A stretch of 64,000 bases of DNA, from assembly GCF_003994235.2 (NCBI RefSeq), contig NZ_RYFG02000019.1:4714-68713 (forward strand). Direction: 5' to 3'. Shown piece after piece: positions 17,823-28,194 of the stretch; position 1 is the first letter of the stretch, and every line of letters begins with the position of its first letter. The DNA is from Candidatus Methylobacter oryzae (GTDB taxonomy: Bacteria > Pseudomonadota > Gammaproteobacteria > Methylococcales > Methylomonadaceae). The notes below the pieces were generated by a model that was given only the letters and a program-made list of their open reading frames with translations, was not told the origin of the DNA and searched no databases. The position numbers and the translations under genes are program-made.

Positions 17823-19103
17823 ATGAGTCAAAACCATAGTCCTGAATTATCCCCGAACCGGTCCCGGACTTTGTTATGGTCTATTGCGCTGGTTGTGCTG
17901 GTTGTTATCGCCGCGGTATTTTATTTCCGGCATCCGTCGTCGCCGGAGGCAAAGCCCGACGCCAAACGCGGCGCAGGAATGAGCAAAAAAGGCGGTAAGC
18001 AGCACGATGACGACTCGCCGGCCGTCGTGGCGATAGAAACAGCCGTTCAGGCCGATTTTCCGGTGTACTTGGACGGCCTGGGCACAGTTACCGCATTGCG
18101 GACCGTGACCGTTCGGCCCAGGGTTGACGGCGAACTGGTGAAGGTTGCTTTCAATGAAGGGCAGGTGGTCAAGGAAGGCGATTTATTGGCCGAAATCGAC
18201 CCGCGCCCGTTCCAGGTCCAGTTACAACAGGCCGAAGGCCAGTTGATGCGCGACGAAGCCTTGTTGAAAAATGCCGAGATAGACCATGCCCGCTACCTTA
18301 CCTTGCTGGAGCAGGACTCGATTGCCGCCCAACAGACCGTGACCCAGGAGGCGCAAGTCAAACAATATCGCGGCGTTGTCGAAATGGATAAAGCCCAAGT
18401 CAATAACGCCAAACTCCAGCTCAACTATGCCCGCTTGACTGCGCCGATTTCGGGGCGGGTTGGATTGCGCCAGATAGACCAGGGCAATATCGTCCATGCG
18501 AACGATACCAACGGCTTGGTGGTGATTACCCAGATGCAGCCTATCACTGTGGTTTTCACGCTGCCCGAAGACAAGGTGCAAGCGGTCATACAGCGCTGGC
18601 GGACTAACGAGCCTGTTAGCGTCACTGCCTACGATAGAGCCGGGAAAACCAAACTGGCCGAAGGCAAGCTGTTGGCGCTCGACAACCAGATCGATCCGAC
18701 CACCGGTACGCTGAAATTGAAGGCGCAATTCGACAACAACGAGCGCACGCTGTTCGCGAATCAATTCGTCAATATCAAAATGCACCTGGATACGCTACGC
18801 GGAGCGATCCTCGTTTCCAGCGCCGCGATCCAGCACGACACGCAAGGCGCTTTTGTCTATGCGGTCAACCCGCAGCTTACCGTACAGGTGCGCCGCATCA
18901 CGCTAGGGCCGACCGAAGACGACAAGACCGTAGTGCTGAGCAATCTTGGCGCCGACGAAACGGTCGTGGTGGAAGGTGTCGACCGGCTTCACGAAGGCAG
19001 CCAGGTCGATATTGCGAAGAAAGACGGCCAAGCCGTGGCGGCCGATCCTAATATGCAGGCCAAGCCCGAAGACAAGCCGCGAAAAAAAGATAAGCGTCCT
19101 TGA
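17823..19103 (+). CDS. mdtA: RND periplasmic adaptor, MdtA type
   Basis: A 426-residue membrane fusion protein with an N-terminal anchor (about 19-36), the lipoyl half VRPRVDGELVKVAFNEGQVV, a coiled-coil hairpin, YARLTAPISGRVGLRQIDQG, and a beta-barrel with LPEDKVQAVI. The ALRTVTVRPRVDGEL and GLRQIDQGNIV segments are characteristic of MdtA, partner of the heteromeric MdtB-MdtC pump. The C-terminus ends in a Lys/Asp-rich tail. It follows the TetR gene by 9 bp. A 175-bp gap holding repeat A3 separates it from the pump genes. Confidence 0.9.
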   Translation: MSQNHSPELSPNRSRTLLWSIALVVLVVIAAVFYFRHPSSPEAKPDAKRGAGMSKKGGKQHDDDSPAVVAIETAVQADFPVYLDGLGTVTALRTVTVRPRVDGELVKVAFNEGQVVKEGDLLAEIDPRPFQVQLQQAEGQLMRDEALLKNAEIDHARYLTLLEQDSIAAQQTVTQEAQVKQYRGVVEMDKAQVNNAKLQLNYARLTAPISGRVGLRQIDQGNIVHANDTNGLVVITQMQPITVVFTLPEDKVQAVIQRWRTNEPVSVTAYDRAGKTKLAEGKLLALDNQIDPTTGTLKLKAQFDNNERTLFANQFVNIKMHLDTLRGAILVSSAAIQHDTQGAFVYAVNPQLTVQVRRITLGPTEDDKTVVLSNLGADETVVVEGVDRLHEGSQVDIAKKDGQAVAADPNMQAKPEDKPRKKDKRP

Positions 19104-19130
19104 TTATGATCCCTGCGAACCATGCCCGCT

Positions 19131-19273
19131 CTCGTTCCCACGCGCTGCGTGGGAATGCAATATGGGACACGCTGCGTCCTATGTTGATGCACTCTGCATT
19201 TCGGTACGTTGTGACCGTGGCTCGCGGCGCAGCGCGCCTTGACCGCATTCCCACGCAGCGCGTGGGAACGAGA
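19131..19273. repeat. Paired-hairpin repeat A3 between adaptor and pump genes
   Basis: A full copy of the A1 layout: CTCGTTCCCACGCGCTGCGT at the left and CGCAGCGCGTGGGAACGAG at the right, each a hairpin, with the shared spacer element GGCGCAGCGCGCCTTGACCG. Its right end supplies the only ribosome-site-like bases (GGGAACGAGA) ahead of the next start codon. Confidence 0.82.
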
Positions 19274-19278
19274 CAAAT

Positions 19279-22200
19279 ATGACCCCAGCCAATCCTAATA
19301 TGTCGAATTTCAATCCATCCCGGCTGTTCATCCTGCGGCCGGTCGCGACGTCGTTGCTGATGGTGGCGATGCTGCTGCTCGGTGTGCTGGCTTACCGTTT
19401 GCTGCCGGTTTCGGCGCTGCCGCAGGTCGATTATCCGACCATACAGGTAGTGACCTTGTATCCGGGCGCGAGTCCCGAAGTGATGACTTCGGTCGTTACT
19501 TCGCCGTTGGAACGGCAGTTCGGCCAGATGCCGGGACTCACGCAGATGTCGTCGACCAGCACCGGCGGCGCGTCGGTGATTACGTTGCAGTTCAATTTAA
19601 ACCTGGATTTGGACATTGCCGAGCAGACCGTGCAGGCGGCGATTAACGCGGCCAGCAACTTTTTACCGAAGGATTTGCCGCAGGCGCCGATTTACAGCAA
19701 GGTCAATCCGGCCGATACGCCGATCATGACGTTGGCGGTCAGTTCCAAATCCTTGCCGTTGTTCAAGGTCGAAGATTTGGTCGATACCCGGCTGGCGCAG
19801 AAAATCGCGCAATTGCCGGGCGTCGGTTTGGTCGGCATCAGCGGCGGCCAGCGGCCTGCGGTGCGGATTCAGGCCAATTACAAAGCGCTGGCGGCCTACG
19901 GCCTCAGTCTTGAAGATTTGCGAACGGTCATTGTTGCGGCCAATGTCAATCAACCGAAAGGCATGTTCAACGGGCCGATGCGTTCGGCAATTATCGACAG
20001 CAACGACCAGCTGCATTCGGCGGCCGAATACCGAGACCTGGTTGTTGCCTACCGCAACGGCGCGCCGGTAGTGCTGTCCGAAGTCGCCGAAGTCGTGGAC
20101 AGCGCCGAAAACGTGCGCTTGGCGGCCTGGGCCAACGATAACGCGGCGGTGATCGTCAATATCCAGCGTCAGCCCGGCGCGAATGTGATCGAGGTCGTCG
20201 ATAGCATCAAGGAACTGTTGCCGAAATTGCAGGCGTCGTTGCCGCTTAACGTCGAGGCGCTGCCGTTGACAGACCGCACCGTGACGATACGCGCTTCGGT
20301 GCACGACGTGCAGTTCGAGTTGCTGCTGGCGGTTGCGCTGGTCGTGATGGTGATTTTCCTGTTCCTGCGCAACGTGCCGGCGACGATCATTCCCGGCATT
20401 GCGGTGCCGCTGTCGCTGGTCGGCACGTTTGCGGTCATGTATCTGGCCGGTTTCAGCATCAATAACCTGACCTTGATGGCGCTGACGATCGCGACCGGTT
20501 TCGTCGTCGACGACGCGATTGTGGTCATCGAAAATATCTCCCGCTATATCGAGCGCGGCGAACCGCCGCTGAAAGCCGCGCTGAAAGGCTCCGAACAAAT
20601 CGGTTTCACGATTATCTCGCTGACTTTTTCGCTGGTCGCGGTATTGATTCCGCTGTTGTTTATGAGCGACGTGGTCGGACGCTTGTTCCGGGAATTTGCG
20701 ATTACGCTGGCGGTCGCGATCCTGATTTCGGCCATCGTGTCGCTGACGTTGACGCCGATGATGTGCGCCAAACTGCTGCATCAGCAGGGCGGACATACCG
20801 AACATCCGGACGACTGGCTGTCCGGTTTAATCGCCCGCTACGGCCGCAGCCTGCAATGGGTATTGCAACGGCAGGCGCTGACGATGCTGGTGTTCTTCAT
20901 GACCGTGGCGCTGACGGTGACATTGTATATCGTCATTCCCAAAGGCTTTTTTCCGATACAAGACACCGGCACGATCCAGGGCGTTTCCGAGGCGCCGCAA
21001 AACGTATCGTTCTCGGCAATGGCCGATTACCAGCAACAGCTCGGCAAGCTGATTCTTGAGGATCCGGCCGTCGACAGCCTGTCGTCGTTCATCGGCGTCG
21101 ACGGCATCAACACCACGCCGAACAGCGGCCGCTTCCTGATTAACCTGAAACCGCACGATCAACGTTCGGTCAGCGCTGTCGAAGTCATCGCCCGCTTGAA
21201 AGTCAAACTGGCCGGTCTAGCAGGCGTTTCGTTGTATTTGCAGCCGGTGCAGGATTTGACGATGGAGAACCGGGTCAGCCGCACGCAGTATCAATTCACG
21301 CTGGAAACGCCGGATATGGACGAATTAAACCGCTGGACGCACCGGCTCGTGGATGAGCTGGGCGGTCAGCCGGAATTTGCCGATGTAACCAGCGACGTGC
21401 AGGACCAGGGGCGGCAGGTGTATGTGAACATAGACCGCAGCACGGCCAGCCGGCTCGGCATCAGCACCGCCGCGATCGATAATGTATTGTACAGCGCTTA
21501 CGGACAACGGCTGGTTTCGACTATTTTTACCCAGTCCAACCAGTACCGGGTCGTGCTTGAAGTCGATCCGGCCGCCCAAAGTACGCCGGAGACGCTGAAG
21601 GATTTGCGGATTCCGTCCAGCAACGGCACGCAAGTGCCGCTCTCGGAGATAGCTGAAATTTCGGAGCGGCCGACGCCGTTGTCGATCAATCATCTCGACC
21701 AGTTCCCGGTCGCGACGCTGTCTTTTAACTTGGCGCCCGGTGCGGCGCTCGGCGATGCGGTCAAAGCGATCGACCGCGTCAAGCAGGAAATCGGCCTGCC
21801 GCTAAGCATCCGCACCAGTTACCAGGGCGCGGCGCTGGCGTTTAAAGCCTCGCTGAACAACACGCTGTGGCTGATCCTGGCGGCGATAGTAACCGTCTAT
21901 ATCGTGCTCGGCGTGCTGTATGAAAGTTATATTCATCCGGTCACGATCCTGTCGACGCTGCCGTCAGCCGGCGTCGGCGCGCTGTTGGCGTTGATGGTGT
22001 CCGGCGGCGACCTCGGCATTATCGGCATTATCGGCATCATTTTGTTGATCGGCATCGTCAAGAAGAACGCGATCATGATGATCGATTTTGCGTTGGAAGC
22101 CGAGCGCAAACAGGGCATGTCGCCTAACGACGCGATTTTCCAGGCCTGCTTGCTGCGTTTTCGGCCGATTATGATGACCACGTTGGCGGCGTTGCTGGGC

Positions 22201-22401
22201 GCGTTGCCGTTAATGCTCGGCAGCGGCGTTGGCTCGGAGTTGCGCCATCCGTTGGGCATCACGATGGTCGGCGGCTTGCTGTTGAGCCAGCTATTGACGC
22301 TGTATACCACGCCGGTGATTTATTTGTGGATGGACGGGCTGGCCCGGCGCGTGTCGGGCTGGCTTGGCCTGAATCCGGCTGAGAGCGACGGAAGCTTGTG
22401 A
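19279..22401 (+). CDS. mdtB: RND multidrug permease, MdtB type
   Basis: A 1040-residue RND pump subunit. It begins with an N-terminal helix ([20 protein letters not shown]) and has the relay pair Asp411-Asp412 in [13 protein letters not shown] and the late motif [19 protein letters not shown]. MdtB works with MdtC as a heterotrimer to export bile-salt-like compounds and drugs in enterobacteria. Here two tandem homologous pump genes after an MdtA-type adaptor give the same arrangement. The start at 19279 sits just after repeat A3; an internal ATG at 19300 is also possible. Confidence 0.9.
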   Translation: MTPANPNMSNFNPSRLFILRPVATSLLMVAMLLLGVLAYRLLPVSALPQVDYPTIQVVTLYPGASPEVMTSVVTSPLERQFGQMPGLTQMSSTSTGGASVITLQFNLNLDLDIAEQTVQAAINAASNFLPKDLPQAPIYSKVNPADTPIMTLAVSSKSLPLFKVEDLVDTRLAQKIAQLPGVGLVGISGGQRPAVRIQANYKALAAYGLSLEDLRTVIVAANVNQPKGMFNGPMRSAIIDSNDQLHSAAEYRDLVVAYRNGAPVVLSEVAEVVDSAENVRLAAWANDNAAVIVNIQRQPGANVIEVVDSIKELLPKLQASLPLNVEALPLTDRTVTIRASVHDVQFELLLAVALVVMVIFLFLRNVPATIIPGIAVPLSLVGTFAVMYLAGFSINNLTLMALTIATGFVVDDAIVVIENISRYIERGEPPLKAALKGSEQIGFTIISLTFSLVAVLIPLLFMSDVVGRLFREFAITLAVAILISAIVSLTLTPMMCAKLLHQQGGHTEHPDDWLSGLIARYGRSLQWVLQRQALTMLVFFMTVALTVTLYIVIPKGFFPIQDTGTIQGVSEAPQNVSFSAMADYQQQLGKLILEDPAVDSLSSFIGVDGINTTPNSGRFLINLKPHDQRSVSAVEVIARLKVKLAGLAGVSLYLQPVQDLTMENRVSRTQYQFTLETPDMDELNRWTHRLVDELGGQPEFADVTSDVQDQGRQVYVNIDRSTASRLGISTAAIDNVLYSAYGQRLVSTIFTQSNQYRVVLEVDPAAQSTPETLKDLRIPSSNGTQVPLSEIAEISERPTPLSINHLDQFPVATLSFNLAPGAALGDAVKAIDRVKQEIGLPLSIRTSYQGAALAFKASLNNTLWLILAAIVTVYIVLGVLYESYIHPVTILSTLPSAGVGALLALMVSGGDLGIIGIIGIILLIGIVKKNAIMMIDFALEAERKQGMSPNDAIFQACLLRFRPIMMTTLAALLGALPLMLGSGVGSELRHPLGITMVGGLLLSQLLTLYTTPVIYLWMDGLARRVSGWLGLNPAESDGSL

Positions 22402-22422
22402 TGAATTTAAAAGTCTTAATTT

Positions 22423-22556
22423 GTCCACGAAAAGCACGAAAACCCCGAAAAACCGTTTGGCCGGATTTTCGTGCGCAATGCCGGCCGGGTTTTATCCCCT
22501 CCGTTACGCTCGGATCGTTGAGCGGAATTTTCGTGCTTTTCGTGTCTTTCGCGGAC
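22423..22556. repeat. Repeat C2 between mdtB and mdtC
   Basis: The left end GTCCACGAAAAGCACGAAAA pairs with the right end TTTTCGTGTCTTTCGCGGAC through the GTCCACGAAAA family sequence. It fills the whole spacer and ends 8 bp before the pump start codon. It opens a frame in phase with the pump, which produces a spurious 48-residue extension. Confidence 0.82.
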
Positions 22557-22564
22557 AAAAAACT

Positions 22565-25500
22565 ATGAAGCTGTCGGCGCTGTTTATCTACCGCCCTGTC
22601 GCGACGACGCTATTGACGGTAGCGATTGTTTTGGCCGGCATCCTGGCTTTCCTGAACCTGCCGGTATCGTCGCTGCCGCAGGTGGACTTCCCGACGATTA
22701 ATGTGCAGGCCCAGTTACCCGGAGCCAGCGCCGAAACGATGGCCGCGACGGTTGCCACGCCGCTGGAGCGGGCCTTGGGGCGTATCGCCGGCATTACCGA
22801 AATGACGTCCGGCAGTTCGCAGGGATCGACGCAGATAACGCTGCAATTCGATTTGGACCGCGACATCAACGGCGCCAGCCGCGACGTGCAGGCCGCAATC
22901 AATGCAGCCGCCAGCCTGCTGCCCAGCGGCATGCCGAACCGTCCCAGCTACCGGCGCGACAATCCGTCCGACTCGCCGGTCCTGATCTTGGCGCTGACTT
23001 CCGAAACGCTCGACCGCGGCCAGATGTACGATGTCGCTTCGACGATACTGGCGCAGAAAATATCGCAGATTCCGGGCGTCGGCATGGTGCAGGTCGGCGG
23101 CGGCGCGTTGCCGGCCGTGCGGGTCGAGTTGAATCCGAACGCGTTGACTAAATACGGCGTCGGCCTGGAGGATGTCAGGAACACGATTACCCAGACCAAT
23201 ACCACGCAGCCGAAAGGAGTTATGGAAAACGGTTCGCAACGCTGGCAGATCCAGGCCAACGACCAAGCCCGTAAAGCCGAGGATTACCGCCCGCTGATCG
23301 TCAGTTACCGCAACGGCGCGCCGATCAGGATTTCCGATCTCGGCGAGGTCGTCGATTCGGTCGAGGATTTGCGCAATACCGGCCTGAAAAACGGCAAGCC
23401 TTCGGTGTTGATGATTATCAGGAAGCAGCCGCTCGCGAACGTGATCCAGACTGTCGACCAGGTCCAGGCCATGTTGCCGGAATTGCGCGCGGTCATTCCC
23501 AGTACGATCGACTTATCGGTCGTGGTCGATAGATCGTTGACGATTCGCGCTTCAATTGCCGAAGTCGAACACAGTCTATTGATTGCGATTGGCTTGGTGA
23601 TTCTGGTCGTGCTGGTGTTCTTGCGGAATTTCCGCTCGACGTTGGTGCCGGTTATCGCGGTGCCTGCTTCATTGCTGGGCGCTTGCGCGGCGATGTATTT
23701 CTTGAATTACAGCCTGAACAACCTGACCTTGATGGCGTTGACTATTTCGACCGGCTTTGTCGTCGATGACGCGATTGTGGTCCTGGAAAACACCAACCGC
23801 CATATCGAGAAAGGCGTGCCGCCGTTTAAGGCCGCATTATTGGCGGCCAACGAAGTCGGTTTTACGGTATTGGCGATGAGCGTGTCGCTGGTCGCTGTGT
23901 TCCTGCCGATCTTATTGATGGGCGGCGTGGTCGGCCGTTTGTTCAGGGAGTTTGCGGTGACGCTGTCGGCAGCGGTATTGGTGTCGCTGCTGATTTCGCT
24001 GACGGTCACGCCGATGCTGTGCGCGCGCTGGCTGGGTAACGAAAGTCCCCGGCACGGCCCCATTTATCAAGGCATAGGTTGGGCATTTGAGCGCTTGCAA
24101 GCGGCTTACGAAAGTTCGTTGCGTTGGGCGCTGCGCCACAGCCGGATCATGATGCTGATTTTGCTCGGCACGATAGGCCTGAATATTTATCTGTACACGG
24201 TGATCGACAAAGGTTTTTTCCCAACCCAGGACGGCGGCAGATTGCTCGGTGAAATTCAAACCGATCAAGGCACTTCTTTTTGGTCTTTGCAGAAAAAGCT
24301 TTCCGAGTATTCCGAGCTGTTGATGACGGACCCGGCCGTCAGCAATATGGCCGGGTTTGGCGGCGGCGGGGCAGGGGCCAACAGCGCAAGAGTGTTTATC
24401 GTGCTGAAGCCGCACAGTGAACGCGATCCGATTGAGCAGGTGATGCACCGCTTGCGAGACAAGGTCAAGCGCATTCCGGGCGCCGATCTGCATATGTTTC
24501 CGGCGCAGGAACTGCGTATCGGCGGCAGGCCGTCGTTCGGCTCGTATGACTATGCGTTGCAATCCGACGATCTGGGCCTGCTTCGGGAATGGATGCCGAA
24601 AGTGGTCGCCGCACTGTCCAAGCTGCCGGAGTTGAGCGACGTCAGCACCAGCCAGCAGGACAAAGGCCAGCAGATCGGTTTGGTTGTCGATAGGGATAAG
24701 GCGTCGCGCTTCGGCATCAGCCAGGCGATGATCGACTCCAGCCTGAACGATGCGTTCGGGCAGCGCCAGGTATCGGTCATTTACAATCCGCTGAACCAGT
24801 ACCGGGTCGTGATGGAGTTGGCGCCCGAATATTGGCAAAGCCCGGAAGCCTTGAACCAGGTTTATATCAGCGTACCGGCCAAGCGCTTGCCGACCGGCGA
24901 ACAGCCCGGCGCGCTACAGGTGCCGCTGTCGGCATTGGCCAGTTTTGCGCCGACCAGCACGCCGTTGTCGGTCAATCATCAAGGCCAGTTTGCCGCGGCT
25001 TCGTTGTCGTTTAACTTGAAGCCCGGCATTGCGTTGTCGACCGCGACCCAACTAATCGAAAAAACCATGCGCGACATCGGCGTGCCGAATGCCGTTCAAG
25101 GCAGCTTCCAGGGCTCGGCCAAAGCCTTTCAGGAATCGTTGCGCAACCAGCCGTGGCTGATACTGGCCGCGTTGGTCAGCATCTACATCGTGCTCGGCGT
25201 ATTGTACGAAAGTTACATCCACCCGCTGACCATCCTGTCGACGCTGCCGTCGGCCGGCGTCGGCGCGTTGCTGGCATTGATGGTTTGCGGCAGCGAATTC
25301 AGCATTATTGCGTTGATCGGCGTGATATTGCTGATTGGTATCGTCAAGAAGAACGCGATCATGATGATCGACTTTGCGTTGTTCGCCGAACGCGAGCACG
25401 GCCTGGATTCCCGCGAGGCGATTTTCCAGGCCTGTCTGCTGCGCTTTAGGCCGATCATGATGACCACGCTGGCCGCGTTGTTCGGCGCGTTGCCGTTGGC

Positions 25501-25690
25501 GTTGGGCAGCGGGTACGGCGCCGAGCTGCGTCAGCCGCTGGGCATTTCGATTGTCGGCGGCCTGATCTTCAGCCAAATGCTGACGCTGTACACGACGCCG
25601 GTTGTTTATCTTTACCTGGAGCGTTTCCGGCTGTGGATTGGCCGGCGCTTGTTTAACCGCGCGGCTTCCGACGCGGATAGAGTTGCTTAG
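22565..25690 (+). CDS. mdtC: RND multidrug permease, MdtC type
   Basis: A 1041-residue pump subunit, homologous to the preceding one but clearly diverged. The first helix is FIYRPVATTLLTVAIVLAG, the proton relay is Asp401-Asp402 in [13 protein letters not shown], and [19 protein letters not shown] lies near the end. The ATG at 22565 is chosen because it opens directly on the first membrane helix. Upstream residues in the same frame come from repeat C2. It probably assembles with the MdtB-type subunit, the adaptor at 17823 and the outer membrane factor at 26137. Confidence 0.9.
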   Translation: MKLSALFIYRPVATTLLTVAIVLAGILAFLNLPVSSLPQVDFPTINVQAQLPGASAETMAATVATPLERALGRIAGITEMTSGSSQGSTQITLQFDLDRDINGASRDVQAAINAAASLLPSGMPNRPSYRRDNPSDSPVLILALTSETLDRGQMYDVASTILAQKISQIPGVGMVQVGGGALPAVRVELNPNALTKYGVGLEDVRNTITQTNTTQPKGVMENGSQRWQIQANDQARKAEDYRPLIVSYRNGAPIRISDLGEVVDSVEDLRNTGLKNGKPSVLMIIRKQPLANVIQTVDQVQAMLPELRAVIPSTIDLSVVVDRSLTIRASIAEVEHSLLIAIGLVILVVLVFLRNFRSTLVPVIAVPASLLGACAAMYFLNYSLNNLTLMALTISTGFVVDDAIVVLENTNRHIEKGVPPFKAALLAANEVGFTVLAMSVSLVAVFLPILLMGGVVGRLFREFAVTLSAAVLVSLLISLTVTPMLCARWLGNESPRHGPIYQGIGWAFERLQAAYESSLRWALRHSRIMMLILLGTIGLNIYLYTVIDKGFFPTQDGGRLLGEIQTDQGTSFWSLQKKLSEYSELLMTDPAVSNMAGFGGGGAGANSARVFIVLKPHSERDPIEQVMHRLRDKVKRIPGADLHMFPAQELRIGGRPSFGSYDYALQSDDLGLLREWMPKVVAALSKLPELSDVSTSQQDKGQQIGLVVDRDKASRFGISQAMIDSSLNDAFGQRQVSVIYNPLNQYRVVMELAPEYWQSPEALNQVYISVPAKRLPTGEQPGALQVPLSALASFAPTSTPLSVNHQGQFAAASLSFNLKPGIALSTATQLIEKTMRDIGVPNAVQGSFQGSAKAFQESLRNQPWLILAALVSIYIVLGVLYESYIHPLTILSTLPSAGVGALLALMVCGSEFSIIALIGVILLIGIVKKNAIMMIDFALFAEREHGLDSREAIFQACLLRFRPIMMTTLAALFGALPLALGSGYGAELRQPLGISIVGGLIFSQMLTLYTTPVVYLYLERFRLWIGRRLFNRAASDADRVA

Positions 25691-25721
25691 GTGATTACGA
25701 TGACTCAGGAAAGAGCATTTC

Positions 25722-25803
25722 GTCCACGAAAAACACAAAAAGCACGAAAATTTCTAACACAGCATCCGATTGGGTTTTCGTGTCTTTCGTGTTTTTCGTG
25801 GAC
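25722..25803. repeat. Repeat C3 after mdtC
   Basis: GTCCACGAAAAACACAAAAA and TTTCGTGTTTTTCGTGGAC are near-perfect inverted ends around a 40-bp middle. This is the shorter form of the C family also seen at 22423 and 43289. Confidence 0.82.
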
Positions 25804-25879
25804 AAACATAAACCCGAGAAGGCTGGCGTGTTGCTTCGTATCTTCGTGGTGGATTTTTGCTCGTTCCCAAGCCGGAGCT

Positions 25880-26050
25880 CTCGCCGTTATACACAAATAT
25901 TTCGCGAGATGCTGTTCCTTATCTGCGTTAGGCGGGAAATACGCGGATAGCAGACCTTCCAGGTTTCCAAAACCTGGAAGGTCTAACTCGCGCAATGCTC
26001 AACGGAGCAGCCAGATTTCAGGTCTACGTAGAGATGTGTATAACGACGAG
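25880..26050. mobile_element. Miniature inverted-repeat element D1 with 10-bp target duplication
   Basis: The 171-bp element starts CTCGCCGTTATACAC and ends GTGTATAACGACGAG, 15-bp terminal inverted repeats with one mismatch. It is flanked on both sides by AGCCGGAGCT (25870-25879 and 26051-26060), a 10-bp direct repeat. Removing the element and one flank restores a perfect A-type hairpin CCCAAGCCGGAGCTTGGG. Its centre (25952-25984) is the AGACCTTCCAGGTT hairpin P2. No coding sequence lies inside, so it would need a transposase from elsewhere. Confidence 0.82.
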
Positions 26051-26136
26051 AGCCGGAGCTTGGGAGTCGGGGTAAACTTCGTGCTCTTCGTGGTGAATTT
26101 TAAAATTTTTATTAGCTACTTATGTTTGAGACTTAC

Positions 26137-27615
26137 ATGACAGTTCGCATTACACGCCCCCTGATTTGTTCATTGCTGACCGCGCAATTGGCCGGTTGCA
26201 CGGTAGGTCCCGATTACGTCCGGCCGGAAGCGCCTGTTGCAACGGAGTTTAAGGAAAGCAAAGGTTGGAAACAGGCCCAGCCCCGGGACAATGTTTTGTC
26301 CGGCAAATGGTGGGAAATCTTCAAGGATTCCAAGCTGAATGAGCTGGAAGAGCAGGTCGCGACCGCGAACCAGTCGATCATCCAGGCCGAGGCGCAATAC
26401 CGCCAAGCCCAGCATCTGGTGCAGTCGGCGGAATCGGCTTTTTTCCCGATAGCCAACCTGACCGGCACGACTAACCGCTTCCGTGCAGCCAGCGGCCAAA
26501 GCGTGGCGGTGTCCGGCGTCAGGAATCTATTCGGCGTTGCCGGCGCGATTGCTTGGGAGCCGGATTTATGGGGCAGCGTTCGCCGCCAGGTCGAAGCCAA
26601 CACCGGCAACGCCCAAGCCAGCGCGGCGACTTTGCAGGCTTTGCGCCTATCCAGCCAGGCGGCATTGGCGCAGAATTACTTCCAGATGAAAGTATTGGAC
26701 GAACAAAAAGCGATGCTGGATGAAATCGTGTCCGTCTACGGCAAAACCCTGCAAATAACCCAGAACCGCTATGCGGTCGGCGTGGCGGCCAAGAGCGACG
26801 TCGTGCAGGCGGAAACCCAGCTGGAATCGGTCCGCGCCCAGGCCATCAATCTCGGCGTAGCGCGGGCGCAACTCGAACATGCGATTGCGGTATTGATCGG
26901 CAAACCCCCGGCTGAACTATCTTTGACCTCTTCGACGCTGGACGTGCAGCCGCCTTCAATTCCGCTCAGCCTGCCTTCCGAACTGCTGGAACGGCGACCC
27001 GACATTGCCGCGGCCGAACGCAAGATCGCCGCCGCCAACGCCCAGATCGGCGTAGCGAAAGCGGCTTATTACCCGAGCTTGAACCTGGCCGTAACCAACG
27101 GCTTTCAAACGTCCACACTGGATAATCTGTTCAAGGCGGCCAGCCGCTATTGGGCGCTGGGTCCGGCCGGCGCGGCATTGACGGTATTCGACGGCGGCGC
27201 GAAAAACGCCCAGTACAAACAGGCCATCGACAGTTTCGACGCCAGCGTCGCCGCATACCGGCAAACGGTACTGACCGGTTTCCAGGAAGTGGAGGACAAC
27301 CTGGCCGCGTTGCGGATATTGGCGGAAGAGAAGCAGGTGCAGGATAAGGCCGTGGAAGCAGCCGACCAGGCGCTGAAGTTGACGATCAATCAGTATCAGG
27401 CCGGAACCATCAGCTACCTGAACGTCATCATCGCGCAAACCGCCGCACTGTCCAACCGGCAGAGCGCGGTACAGCTGCATGGCCAACAACTGGCGGCTTC
27501 GGTGCTGCTGGTCAAAGCCTTGGGCGGCGGTTGGAATGTAGCGATGCTGCCGAACGAAGAACAAGCCGGCGGCGAAGTGAAGTGGACGGATTATTTGATA
27601 TTGCCGGTGGAGTGA
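26137..27615 (+). CDS. NodT-family outer membrane factor lipoprotein
   Basis: An outer membrane efflux channel of about 492 residues. The signal peptide ends AQLAGC, a good lipobox, followed by TVGPDYVRPEAP, typical of the NodT group. Two halves of the TolC-like fold are visible (LRLSSQAALAQNYFQMKVLD and TVLTGFQEVEDNLAALR). I prefer the ATG at 26137 because it gives a compact lipoprotein signal; one at 26122 adds five residues. It completes the TetR-adaptor-pump-pump operon, although 446 bp of repeats separate it from mdtC. Confidence 0.9.
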   Translation: MTVRITRPLICSLLTAQLAGCTVGPDYVRPEAPVATEFKESKGWKQAQPRDNVLSGKWWEIFKDSKLNELEEQVATANQSIIQAEAQYRQAQHLVQSAESAFFPIANLTGTTNRFRAASGQSVAVSGVRNLFGVAGAIAWEPDLWGSVRRQVEANTGNAQASAATLQALRLSSQAALAQNYFQMKVLDEQKAMLDEIVSVYGKTLQITQNRYAVGVAAKSDVVQAETQLESVRAQAINLGVARAQLEHAIAVLIGKPPAELSLTSSTLDVQPPSIPLSLPSELLERRPDIAAAERKIAAANAQIGVAKAAYYPSLNLAVTNGFQTSTLDNLFKAASRYWALGPAGAALTVFDGGAKNAQYKQAIDSFDASVAAYRQTVLTGFQEVEDNLAALRILAEEKQVQDKAVEAADQALKLTINQYQAGTISYLNVIIAQTAALSNRQSAVQLHGQQLAASVLLVKALGGGWNVAMLPNEEQAGGEVKWTDYLILPVE

Positions 27616-27708
27616 TTGGTTTTGGCTAATTCCGACAAAACCTAGAGAAAAAGTTAAAAAATAAATTTTCCAGTCGGAGCGCAATCACTATTAACAACAG
27701 ATGTTGCA

Positions 27709-28194
27709 TTAGCGATTGCGATTTTCCCCGGCCAATTCCAAAACGGTGGCAATCAGATTCGGGCTTAAATAAATATCCGATTGCTCGATTAGTTTCAGCA
27801 AGGGCGCAATTTCCACAATCAAACCTTTTTCTTTGGCTGCAAGTAGAACACCAAGTGAACCAATGGTGCTGATTTGATTGATTTTAGCCACTTTACGTCC
27901 GCGCCGGTCATCAATCAGCAATTTGTCGGCGGACAGCTGTTTATAAAGCAGCATCGCCTCGGTTTCTCCGGCATCGGCAAACGCATCCAAAAACACATAA
28001 TCTTGCAGATTGACTTGGCGCACTTTGCCTTGCAAAAAGTTTTTGAGGGGTTGCGCTTGCTTCTTGTCAGGCCGGGTGGCTTCGTTATAAACAGTTTCCG
28101 GTACAACAATGCTCGTAAACAATTGTTCCAGTAAATTTAAACTATCGCAAACCGATAGCGCAACCAGAGCGGAACAATCCGCCACCAGAATCAT
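27709..28194 (-). CDS. DUF3368 (PIN-like) protein, probable toxin
   Basis: A 161-residue protein of the DUF3368 family, which has a PIN-like nuclease fold. It opens with VADCSALVALSVCDSLNLLE (first Asp), then PETVYNEAT, DAGETEAMLL (Glu cluster) and KLLIDDRRGRKVA (late Asp pair), giving the usual acidic metal-binding set. The start overlaps the end of the UPF0175 gene by 4 bp. UPF0175/DUF3368 is a recurring two-gene toxin-antitoxin module, and RNA cleavage is inferred from the fold. Confidence 0.82.
   Translation of the reverse strand: MILVADCSALVALSVCDSLNLLEQLFTSIVVPETVYNEATRPDKKQAQPLKNFLQGKVRQVNLQDYVFLDAFADAGETEAMLLYKQLSADKLLIDDRRGRKVAKINQISTIGSLGVLLAAKEKGLIVEIAPLLKLIEQSDIYLSPNLIATVLELAGENRNR

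Noticed and set aside
22421-22564. N-terminal 48-residue extension of the MdtC-type pump
   Set aside because: It is encoded by repeat C2 and lies before the first membrane helix, which starts right after ATG 22565.
25691-26140. 149-codon plus-strand frame between mdtC and the outer membrane factor
   Set aside because: It runs straight through repeats C3, the A hairpin and D1; the peptide is translated repeat.
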